Origin: Gnetum montanum
Lineage: Eukaryota; Streptophyta; Gnetopsida; Gnetales; Gnetaceae
NCBI GenBank assembly: GCA_015680685.1
Contig: MNCI01012692.1
Location: forward strand, 800 to 64,799
Reading direction: 5' to 3'
DNA: 64,000 nucleotides
The position numbers and the translations under genes were made by a program. The stretch's first letter is position 1, and the number at the start of each line of letters is the position of its first letter. Shown piece by piece: positions 48,826-60,370 of this stretch. Under the pieces are notes generated by a model. It searched no databases. It had not been told where the DNA came from and saw only the letters and a list, made by a program, of their open reading frames with translations.

Positions 48826-50789
48826 TGTAGTGATCGAAAACGTTGGTGGCTAAAACACTAAGAGGTTTCCAGGTGTACAGTTTAACCCTAAATATGTGTG
48901 AGGGTCGTGCTGGAGAGAAATAGAAACAGGGTGCCCTAAATGGTCTGGTTGATCAAGCAAGGACTTAGTTAGTGTAACTTAACCTTTCATAAATGTTTGG
49001 TTTTAGAAATGAGGTATGCAAGTGAAGTAATAACTAACTGACATAAAATAATGAAGAATGATATGAAATATGATGATAATGATGAAACATATTTGGCTGA
49101 GGAAATGCACCACCCCAAGATCAAGGATCTGATCTTTGCTTTGTTGGAAGATGTACAACTAAAGATGCAACACTTGAGAGGCACAACTTACATAGAGTAG
49201 TATGGTCATAGGTTCCTGAAATATAGTTGATAATTTGTTGCATAGGATTCTTCTACTTGCTAATCTACTCATCGAGGTGCCAAAATGCCAAAACCAAAAG
49301 GATGTATGAAGCCAACTAGAAAGCTCAAAGCCAACCAAAATGTTAAAAATGCCAACTATGCTCTCCAAAATCCAACTCAAAAGCCAATCGCGCAAAAAGC
49401 CAACCCTTTGAGCATTGTTTGCTAGGGTATTTATAGTGCCACGAGTAAGAGAAAAATGTGGTTTGGATGCTACATTTCATGGGCCCCACAAGGTGCAAAC
49501 ATGGTTGTGCTATGTAGATGTGTGATGCTAGATGTGAACCTTGTTATGTTGTGACTATACTGCCGAAACTGCATGTGTCAAAATACAGAAAGCATATCAA
49601 CAATGAAAACAAAAAGGAGCCTATGCTCCAAGACTACGTCTTTCCTACTCTTATGAGTATGGTCAAGCATAGGGAAAATTTTGGGGATTAGGCAAAGATA
49701 TGCAAAATGAAGCAAACTTGCTAATTTTGTCCACCGAAGAGGTGCCAGGGTGAGAATGATCATTGCCAACAAGTTTTGGAGCTACTTGAAAATGTTTTAA
49801 ATGCCTCAATGCAAGTGTTGCATTACTTACATTGTCCAATGTGTTGGTGTAGCATAAGTAACTGCTCGCTACGCTGTGCTATGCTACGTAGCATAGCATA
49901 GCGTAGCCACCGATCTTGAAAGAAATCTTGCCTAGAAGTCGAGAGCATTTGTCCAAGGCCTGGTTAGGCAAGGGACTACAACTTTGTCTAGCATGCTAGA
50001 AAGCCTTTGAACCTACTGCATCCTTGGGGAATTCTGTTATTTTGCATAATTTCTATGTTGTGCTATGCTATGTAGCATAGCACAACGTAGTAGCCAATGT
50101 GTCTTGCAACCTTGTCTAATCCACAATGTTTTACCAGGAAATCTGGCTTGAGGCCTAAGGGTTAAGTGGGACAGCCAGTTTTGGAGGCTAAAATGTTGCC
50201 AAGTGCAATTCTCCTACAAGGGCCACTTGGTAGAGGGGTCTTTGTGCATTCTATCCTTGCTATGCTATGCTATGTTGCATAGCGTAGCATAGCATAGCAC
50301 CCTGTGTTAGCTGAATACCAACCTGTTTGTCATTGGATGTTTATTATGTCTCAATGTGCTGGTAGAGCAAGCTTGCTAGATGGTTGTAACATGGGAAAAT
50401 ACTTTGGAAGAATTAATTCTTGTCAACTTGCATCTTGGATGCTTGATTGGTCATCTTCAAGGCTTGCTACACTATGTAGCATAGCATAGCATAGCATATT
50501 TCTCCATTAGAAAACTTGCCGAACTGTTTAGCTCATCCTAAACACTTTTAGCAACTCCTAGCATAGTTTTTGGATAGACTGTCATCCGAGTTAATTGTCC
50601 AGCTGGGCAAGCTGGAGAGTCTAGCAGGCCTGTCATCCTAGGAGATACAAAACTTGCTAGACTATACAATCTATCATTAGTGCCTACATTATTCTGACAG
50701 CTCATCATGACGCTGCACTTGTGGAAATCCTTATCCAGATTCCAAGACTCTACTAAAGCATCAGGGTCCTAAATTTTTTTGGTGTTTCA
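48826..50789 (-). repeat. LTR shared by copies D and E (1,964 bp)
   Basis: Edges TGTAGTGATCG and TTGGTGTTTCA. It serves as 5' LTR of D (left) and 3' LTR of E (right, polypurine tract at 50790-50803). TATAAATA (minus) at 49428-49435. AAGCCAA-rich tract at about 49300-49410. Four strong palindromes centred near 49887, 50071, 50280 and 50480; the one at 49868-49907 is a 40-base inverted repeat with one mismatch per arm. Confidence 0.85.
49428..49435 (-). promoter_or_regulatory. LTR TATA box (D/E LTR)
   Basis: TATAAATA on the minus strand, conserved with the other four LTRs. Confidence 0.6.
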
Positions 50790-50803
50790 ATGGCCCCTCT
50801 TTG

Positions 50804-52512
50804 TTGACATCTAGAGGATATGCCCGAGAGACATCGACAAAGAATATGAAACACCATGGAAAACAAAATGCTAATACTATTCTCCAATGGTCTCAAATAT
50901 GTCACTTTGCTATACTTAGGAGTGTGAGGATGGTCAAGTAAGTGAAAGAGGCAAAAGATGGATTTGGGGAAATAGGTTTAGAAAAGGAAAATATGTAACA
51001 TAGCATGGTCCCTCATTAGAGGGCTTGTGAGGGAGTCTACATGCATGGGCATCCTTCTTTGTTAGCCTTTTGGCTTCCTCTCATAGTGCTTAGAGATGGT
51101 CATTGTGAATAAGCTACTGTGCCATTTGTTTAGGGCATGCCTTTTTTTTGGATTACTTTTTTGTTGTTCATCTATTTCCACTTACAGAAAACCTTTTTGT
51201 TGCAGGATAGGTGTTTCCTCCCTGAGATGAGTTGTGTTACATTCATGTGGGGCTTTGACCTACCTATAGATGTTTCCCATGCGATGAGTTGCATTACACA
51301 CGTCATGGACTTGGTGGTTGGGCATGCAGGAGGGCTTTATATGCATTGGAAAAACTTGTAAAAGAGACATGAAAAGAAAAATGGTGAGTATAAGAAATGA
51401 GTTGAAGAGGGTTAAGAGGGAGGGTGGGATGTGCACTCCCAAGTAGCCAAGCTAGTGGGAATGATCACTTTAGAATAATGTAGTGCTCTACTTTCCTAGC
51501 AAAATGCATCTATGGGCAATGTTATCTTGGTCTGTATCCTGCAAATGCATCAGAGAGAAAACTAGGAAAATGTAACTATGTAATGTAGTAAGGGAAAAGT
51601 GATGTTTGCTTTATACACTACTGAAGTAGCGAGAATTGTGGTTGAGGCATGCGATGTCCAAAGTAGAAAGGCCAATAGCAGCAGATTGAAGGGTTTGGCA
51701 CTAAAGAGGCTAGGGGTTGTGGTGATGCGAGTGCTCAAGATTTTCCACCCAGGGAAAACATCATGCAATTCATTTGTAAGGTGAGAAGCCTAAAAACTGA
51801 ACATCTTTTGGGCTTGGATGATGATGATGGTTGGAGGGTAGCAACTCTATCGCTGGGCCACAATAGTGTTGGGACTCTAGCAGTAGGTGCTGACGACAAG
51901 AGCTACCACTAGGATGACTAGCGGTGATAGCGATAGCTCTAGAAGGTTAGCAAGATATTAGACAACATATTTGAAGGATCAACAAGATGCCAAGGGCAGT
52001 GGCATTGCATGTGTTCTAGAGGGTGTTTTCTTGGCAACATGAACTACATTCTGGAACTGTAACATCCCACCCCATGTTATCTAGAAATTTGGCATTGTGC
52101 ACGCTTGCTTGTTTATAGGGCCATGGATGCAAGATGAGAACATTGTGCTAAGAACCCAATTTAAGGTCTTGGTAAATCATCAGATGTATTGGTTTAAGGT
52201 CCTAGCAGACCATGATGTACCAGTTTAAGGTCCTAGCATACTATTGTGCTAGTTCAAGGTGCCAGCAGTCTACTGTGCTAGTTTCTCATCATAGCAAATG
52301 GTCGATGGGCTAGTTTAAGATTGTAGCAGACCATGCTATGGGTGCCAATTTTGAGTCATAGCCCAAGGACTTGTTATGCCAGTTTATAGTCATAGAAAAC
52401 TATCTGTGCCAATTTATAGTCATAGTAGATATTCTTTGGTAGTTTTACATCATAGCAGATGATATGTGCTAGTTTATAGTCATAGGGGACTATTTGATTA
52501 CCTTACCTTGTA
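50804..52512 (-). other. 3' untranslated region of copy E
   Basis: Non-coding. The block 51190-51760 resembles 1360-1720 in copy A. 52145-52495 carries about eleven units (31-36 bp) of the GCCAGTTTAAGGTCNTAG / AGACCAT repeat. Short frames here are not shared between copies. Confidence 0.65.
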
Positions 52513-55500
52513 TCAAACGTAGTATGGATTGAGGTACAAGTGGCTCAAGGGATTTGCAAACTCTTTGCATCAATATCGACCAGTTTGAAGGCCCCATTCT
52601 CATAAGCTTTCATGACTATTAATGAACCTTCCCAGTTTGCTAAGAACTTGCTTACCTATTCATGAATAGCTTTGAGGACTAGTTCCCATTTTTTGATCAA
52701 CTGTTGATGTAGATTAGAATGATGCTTTTTCTACTGCTTGTCCTGGTACCATTCAATAGGGCCAAGTGTTTGGGCATGCCCTTCCTCTATGGAGTCAAGG
52801 TTAATGATCCTTGACTCTTTATTCTGGGCTTCGTTCACAATGCTTGAAAGGATCATTTGAAGTGACAGTACTTACAATTCAAGAGGTAACACTACTTCAG
52901 ATCGATAAACAAGGCTATAGGGAGTCTTACCTGTGGTCGTTCTACATGGCATATAGTAAGCCCACAACACATAGAGGATTTGTTCATGCCATCACCTCTT
53001 GCTACTACTAAGCATCTTTTTGAGCAAGTTGATGATGTCTTTGTTTTTTGCCTTCACCTAATCGTTTTCCTGCAGGTAGTATGAAAATGAAAAGGATTAC
53101 TTGATTCCAAGGTTGTTGCAAAAGGTTTTGATTTCTGCACTACTAAACTATGGCTCGTTGTCTATCACGATAGTCATGGGAAGAGCAAACCTTATTACTA
53201 TGTTGCCTAGAATAAAGTGAAAACCTATTGGGATGTAGTCTTCCTAAGGAGGATAGCCTCTACCCACTTTTTAAAGTACTCCGTGGTAGTGATGATGAAG
53301 CTATGTCTTGCGAAAGACTTAGGTGTGATGGGTCTTATGATATCTAGTCCCCAATGTTGGAATGGCCACGTAATCTATGTAGGATGCAAATTAATAGGTG
53401 AGACATGTATAAGAATTGCATGATGTTGGAATGTATNTAATAGGTGAGACATGTATAAGAATTGCATGATGTTGGAATGTATCACACGTCCTAACCTTGG
53501 CAAGGTAATCTCATTCAATGCAAGGCTAGCAGTATCCTAGGCATCTGATCTTCACTGCTATAGCTCTAGGGGTTGTGTCCTCCACATAATCCCTCATGGA
53601 TTTTGTTAATAATTTTTTTCACTTCCTCCCCACCAATGCAAGTTAGAAATATCCCATCAAAGGAGCACTTACATAGGATGTTGTCTCCTATTAGGACATA
53701 CTACCAGGCTCTCTTTTGAACTACATCCTTTTGAGCGGATGTCAAGCCATCTGGGGGTTCACCATGTTGAAGATAGGCTTTAACATTAGTGTACAACTCT
53801 TGGGTATCAGTGGTATTGACATCCACAATGTGTGCTGCTTACATGATAGGATCAATGCATTCTATTATTGATGTGGGCAAAGTTGCAAATAGGTGTGATG
53901 GCACATTCAATGCTAACATGGCTAAGGCATTTGCTATGGTGTTCTCGTTGCAAGGCACATGTTGCATGTCCATCATTGTGAATTGTTTTAGCAAACTCTT
54001 GGCCAAGTCACAATAGGGCTATAAGTGTAGAGCTTTATAGGCATAGACATCAGTAATCTAGTTGACAACGAGTTGGGAATCGCCTCGAACTATCAAATGT
54101 TGAATCTCTAGTTCCTGGGCTACTAAGAGTCCCCTAAGGAGCCCTTTGTACTCAGCTACATTGTTCATACAAACGAATGTAAAATGGTAAGCAAAAGGAT
54201 GAATGTACCTAGAGGGGAATCTACTGATGATAGTAGCACTACCACCTCGTGTAGCTAAGGCACTGTCAAAATGCAAAGTGACTTCAAAGTGTAATGGCAC
54301 AGGGTTGATGTTATTGACATGCTCATTGGGGAACTTCGGCTCTATCATTACTTGATCATCGACGGGTAAGGTTGTGAGTTGTGTGGCTATTGCTTGTCCT
54401 TTTGTCAATGATTGGGAAACATAATGCAAATTGAATTCTGTCGTTATAGCTTTCCATTGGGCTATCCTACTACTCTCGTATAAATTGTTTGTGATGACCC
54501 GAAGTATGTTGCTCTTGCATATGATGTTAACCTTGTTGTGGAAGAGGTAGTATCTCCATTTTTTTAGTGGAAACACTAAGGTGAGACAATTCCTTTCTAC
54601 TTTGTTATACTTTGCCTCATAAGCTATTAGTGCATGGCTTAAGTAATAAACTAGGATTTTAGAACTGTCATCTTTCTTCTAACATAACAATGCTGCAATA
54701 GATGTGTCCAAGGTGGTAAGGTAGATGTAGAAAGGCTTATCCCTCTGTGGTAGGTGAATAGTTGGGAGGTGCAAAAGCTCTTTCCTTAGGTCATCGAATG
54801 CTTGTTAACATCATTCTGTCCATTCAAAGTTGACACCCTCCTTTAGCAATTGTTGCATGGGGTGTAACTTGTCGGTCAAACTTGTTATAAACCTTCTAAT
54901 AAACTATATTCTACCTTGCAACCCACGTAATTCTTTAAGGTTCGTAGGGGGTTCTAGGTTAATGATGGCCTTAACTTTGTCAGGGTCCACTCGTATTCCA
55001 GCTTCTAATACTACAAACCCTAGCATGTGTCTAGTTTTAACTCCAAAAACACATTACCTTGGATTGAGACATAAGTCATGCCTATGACAATGCTTAAGGA
55101 CTACATCTACATCATTGAGATGATCAATAGCTTTCTTAGACATGACTGGTATGTCATCCACATAATCATTTAGTCTCTCCAAGAGGTAGCCATTGAAAAT
55201 GTATGTCATGGCTCATTGATAAGTTGCTCCGATGTTTTTAAGTCCAAAAGGCATCATGGTGTAACAAAAGGTTCCCCAAGGGGTCATGAAAGTAGTTGTT
55301 AACTGATGCTCTAGGTTGATGTGGATCTCATTGTAACGTAAGAATCCATCCATAAAGGATAGTATAGCATGACCAGCTGTAGTGTCAATAAGTTGATCAA
55401 TACTTGGTAATGGGAAGTCATCTTTGATCGTTGCTTTGTTTAGATTTCAAAAATCTATACAAATTCATATGCCTTCCATTTTCTTAGAGACCAGAACGAT

Positions 55501-56036
55501 GTTTGACATCCACTCTGATTAATCAACCACACGAATGAAACCTGCTTGATATAGCTTGGTAATTTCAACATGTATACCTAGTGCAATTTCTAGTTTAATT
55601 TTTCGAGCCTTTTTTTTGACTGCCTTGATACATGGGTCTAAGATAATGTTATGTTGTATGAGCCATGGGTCTAGGCCCAGCATGTCATCATAGGACCATG
55701 TAAACACTTAAACATTATCTTGGAGAACCTTAGATATTTCCTTTTGCATTTGTGGATCTAGGAGGAAGCTAAGTTTTAATGTTTTTATTTTTTCCTTAGA
55801 TGTAGTTATAGGCATTTCAATGAGAGGGTCTTTAGTCACATCCCTGGCCTCTAAGTCTAAGGCTTGGACCAAATGTTTGGGCCAATCTAAGGATGTTTCC
55901 AGGGATGCTACAGTGTTGTTAGTAGATGATTCCCAGTCTATTGATTCTAAATTTAGGTGTTTTGTAAGCCTTCCATGAGGACTTGTCAAGGTTAAAAGCG
56001 AATGTAGATCACTGTGCATGGAAATTTTTGTTAAAC
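52513..56036 (-). pseudogene. pol: pol 3' exon: RT, RNase H, second RNase H, integrase (copy E)
   Basis: Opens after TTATGACAG (acceptor, 56037-56038). Leader domain 56061-55708; first conserved Met MHSDLHSLL. RT pieces follow (55707-55519, DMLGLDPWLIQHN; YVDD at 55153-55164). Thumb at about 55090-54720. Both RNase H domains fall in one open frame (54576-54058): KKWRYYLFHNKVN then LHFDSALATRGGSAT and GDSQLVVN. Integrase (about 53330-52520) reads in pieces: GLDII, TEYFKKWVEA, KTPYSLVY, and the end GAFKLVDI. A 45-bp duplication around an N at 53437 interrupts the integrase region. Many stops. Confidence 0.8.
53392..53482. repeat. 45-bp duplication around an N
   Basis: 53392-53436 and 53438-53482 are identical and separated by a single N at 53437. 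This is the pattern left when overlapping contig ends are joined without merging. Confidence 0.9.
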
Positions 56037-56587
56037 CTGTCATAATAGAAAGAAAGACCAAGTCAAGTGATACCTATTTGTAACATGTAATGAATGTATG
56101 TAACAATATGAGATAACTATCAATTACTATGTAAAGTTTGCAACTTGCCAATTTAAGGTCTTAATGGACCATTAACGGGTTTGAAAATGCAAGAAGCATT
56201 ATCTTTGCCAATTTAAGGTCGTAGCAGATCATAACAATGCAAAACTTGGTCTAAAAATATGAAATGAATGTTAAAATTGCTAGTTTAATGTCATGGCGGA
56301 CCATCATTGGGCTACATTATAGGTTAGCACCCCATGTAAATCAGAATTTCCAATTTAAGGTCTGAGCGGACCATCATTATGCTACATTATGGGTTAAGAT
56401 CTCATGTAAATTGAGATTTCCAGTTTAAGATCTTAGCGGATCATTAACGGTGCAAAATTTGATGGGCCCACTTGCTATGGTGCCAATGAGTGTTATGTTG
56501 TAATAGGATTTCACTATAGTAGCACTATGCTGCGAAGGCATCTTACGTTACTTAGGATAAAAATGGCATATTTTTTACTACATCGAC

Positions 56588-56595
56588 TATAAATA
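56588..56595 (+). promoter_or_regulatory. TATA box of antisense gene (copy E)
   Basis: CTATAAATAGGGG on the plus strand, 152 bp before the ATG of exon 1 and followed by TTACCCCTTGGTAAA. Confidence 0.75.
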
Positions 56596-58712
56596 GGGGT
56601 TTACCCCTTGGTAAACTTGTCATTTTCATTCTGAGAGCCCAGAGCCCATACTCAAAGCATAGTGTGGTTGCACAAAGAGAGAGAGAGAGCGAATATGTGT
56701 AGCGTAGTAGGTGATCAGAGATAATCTGTGAGTAAGAAAATGGCACCTAAAGGTGAATGCAAGCATCGAGGACTTGCCAAGGTAAACAAAGTGAAGGACT
56801 CTTTGGGAAGCCTATCCCAGGCGCAAGTTGAGGTGCGACAGGAGACTCCATCAACTTGATAAGTCGCTATGTTATCTTTATTGCTATTGTCATTATTGTG
56901 ATGATATTCACATCTATTGCTATCATTTTAGTTGTTGTTTTGGCTACTATGTTGTTGTTGTTGCTAGTTGGCTACAACGGCCGTATGAATGCTATGCTAT
57001 GGCTGCATGCAGTATCTCCTTAACTACCATTATTAAGAATGGTGACTGCTTTGTCATGAGGGTTTTGGCGATTCTAAGTAGTGTAGTGCATGCTCGACGT
57101 AGCATACCACCTTTACAAGGGTTTAGTTATTCGCGAAATTTTTTATGATAGCGTGATGTGTGTTTAATGTGGTGTACCATGAGTTACTTTGTGTAGCAAG
57201 ATAGGGTTGGAACGACGGGGGCACTATGAATTCTTTCTCACCTGCACTATTTAAGGCTATAATATTTTTGTTACTATTACACTACACCATTATGTCATAA
57301 GGCCTTTAGGCTATTATGTTGGTAGTCTATCGCATTGCTACACTATTGAACTTGTAACACTGCTATGTTGTTAGATTTGGTTTCTTCTTTCAAGTTTGCT
57401 ATGTTTCCATGCCTATTATAGTGGTATGTTGGTTGTATTGTTATACAGTTATATGTCTACCTACGCTTGTCACATGTCATGCATTTGTTTTGCTATGTTG
57501 CGCATATCACAGTTGTCACCCTTAAGTGGGAATGTAACTGTTACGATACGTGTCTAGTATGCTATGTACTACATAACTGTCATCGTAAGGTGCACCCAGC
57601 ATTGTTACGCTATGTGGGGCTTGATCGCTATGCTACACTACAAGTGACACTTTGTTAAATTACCCATAATGTTTAACCCTATTTTATGTTAAAGAGAAAT
57701 TTGCAACTAGAAGATCATGCTACACTACATGTAAAGAGGGGGTCATGCTATGCCACTTGTAAATAGATGGTTGCGCTACGCTATGTGCAAACCTCACAAT
57801 GCTAACATTTGATGCTTCATCATGTAGGATCATGTTGAAGCTCATCTTGATTTTCCTCAAGATTGTAGGAGTCTTATGTTGCCTCAGTGAACCAGTGGAC
57901 AACATCCCTCCTCCCCATGCGTGCATGGGGTAGTAGGTGGTCTAGTTCCAGGAGGGCACATGGAACTTCTTATATTTCCTCCTCCACCATTTCAGTGTGA
58001 TTGTGTGATCACACTTGTCAGTTGAGACAGTAGCTACAATTACAGAGACACTGTTGTTCGGGGTAAATCAGGGAATTCTGATGTTCTTGACTAATGGGGT
58101 GATTGGAGGTTAAGGGATTGTAGGTTCCAACCAGTGCCTAAAAGGATTTAGGTTCTTAAGTTGGATCTAGGAAATGCCTGAGTACAACTGCTATCATTTA
58201 TATAGCATGTTATATGTTGCCTGCCACATAGGCACTTGTTTTCAAAACCCACCTGGAACCATTTACTATGCCAACAGGTGCATTTTATGAAGGTTTCTTA
58301 ATGTGTTGTATAATCTATGTTACACTAGATAGAGGTGTTAACTATACTTTTGTGTATTACTAGGTTTTATATTGATAGGAATGGTCTTCACAGTGATATA
58401 GATGCCTGGCGTTGGCACAGATAGCCTTGCAGGAGTTCTCCACTACCAAGAACATGTGCGCTAGTGTAATAGGGAAATTTGGGCTTGAGTTTAAAACCTA
58501 CCCAACCCGGTATTTCCAATTTTATTAGAAGTGTAAGGAAGTTGATTGGTTGGATAGGGCGTGGACATCTCTCAGACCACTTACCATTGAAGACATGCTA
58601 GTGGAACTCCCATCATTTCCTACACCATTTAAAGCTAGTATGCTAAACTATGGGTCTATTGTTATCTGTTCAAGTGAAGATGTGCTTTGATCATGTTTTT
58701 CTTTTTCTTTTT

Positions 58713-58795
58713 CTACTAACTTTTTCTTTCAAACTATTACAATCGCGAAAGAANCTACTAACTTTTTCTTTCAAACTATTACAATCGCGAAAGAA
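58713..58795. repeat. 41-bp duplication around an N
   Basis: 58713-58753 and 58755-58795 are identical with a single N (58754) between. It spans the intron 3/exon 4 junction of the antisense gene and duplicates the start of exon 4. Probably an assembly join. Confidence 0.9.
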
Positions 58796-60338
58796 TCCCA
58801 AGAGGTCAATGTGATCACCTCTGGGCATAACGAAACCAACCTCTTTTTCAAGTATAAGAAGGGGGAGGAGACACAACGTTGGCTCTGCAATGGGGCTCCA
58901 GCCATCCTTGTCCACAACCTTTAGGAGGATGGGCTCATGGATTTCTTTTTTACTATAAACCTAAGTGTTCTGCCTACCGAAATGCTTTTCCTAGCTAATT
59001 CCTTCTTTGAGAGGGTCAATCGCTTCTGTACACATGTTCACAGTGTATGGGTGGTGTTTGAAATCAATGATAAAATATTTGTAGATCTTTTCAGTGTTCC
59101 TTCTAATGGTCTCCCTATAGGAGAAAAATCTAAAAACGATGCAAACCATCAAGGGGACATTGAGGAGTGGCTAGGGATGGCTAAAGATTGAAAGGGGATC
59201 TACATCAAGAAGGTTAGGCCAAGGGTGGCCAAGATGATTTACCCTATTTTCTATGCCTGTGCCTTCCTCAAGCTACTCTCCCAAGAAAATATCCTTGGAG
59301 TGAAGCAAGCTTGGATAATGAAGGATGTCATGGAAGAAGGGACTTACTATAATTGGGCCAAGTAGCTTTGTGAAGGCTTACAAGCTGAAATGATCAAACT
59401 TCGAGGGAAGCTTGAGTCCCGTTTCAACATGCACTATGCATTCTTTGTAGCCTACCTATGATGTTTTGCAAAATTCTTGGTATTCTATAAGAATGGCATC
59501 TGGATGCAACAAGACTGTAGTTAGATCTCCAAACCATGGATTTGCCAAGTTATCTATACCACACGATCCCAAAATCCCTAGAAGGCCATTGGGAAATCAT
59601 TTTCAATAACTATAAGGGATCAGGTGGCACATCCCTTTCATTCCTAGGATAGCATGGGAGAGGCACCCGCTCCCCCCCATTAACATAGGCAGTGTGACAA
59701 GGGGAGAACAGCTCATTATAGAAATAGTGACGAAAAGGTTGCAATGTAAGAAATCTCATCTTGCCTAAAAGCCTCCCCGTAAAAATGAAGAGAGGGGGAA
59801 GATGCTGCAACTCAAAATTCACAGAGTGAAACCTCTAATTGGTAAGTATGTTTAACTATTTTGTTCATGCTCTCTATGTTGTGCCACGCTAGGTAGCATT
59901 GCACAATGTAGCATCTATTCCAGTTTGGTATATCTTGCCTACTGTAATCATATTTGATTAGCAGAGGAAGGAGAAGAGGAAGGGGAGGAAGAGGTTCTGG
60001 CCCCTGGAATAGGGGAAACCAATGAAAATTAAGAGGCCTTAGCCATAGAGGAAAGGGCCCTAGCCAACGAAGAAGAGGCCCATACTATAGAAGAAAGGGT
60101 CCTAGTTGGTGAGGAAGAGGCCCCTGCTGATGAAGAGAAGGCCCCTGTCGATGAGTAAGAGGCCTTTGCCAATTAGAAGGGGCCCCTACTGATGACCCTT
60201 TTGCCAAGTGTGGTTTAATACCAGAGGGGCATATTTGTGTTAAGGCACTGATACACTATTGAGTTAGCTGGAAAGAGAGGGGCTCCACTTTGACATTAGT
60301 GAGTTTGACTACTTGTTTAATAGTGTGTCAATGGGAGA

Positions 60339-60370
60339 CCCCCCCCCCCCCCCCCCCCCCCCCCTCCCCC
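60339..60370. repeat. Poly-C tract in exon 5 of copy E
   Basis: 26 consecutive C, one T, five C. The equivalent place in D reads GGTGATCCCTCG, so the tract is an expansion of a short C run. Length may be unreliable. Confidence 0.85.
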
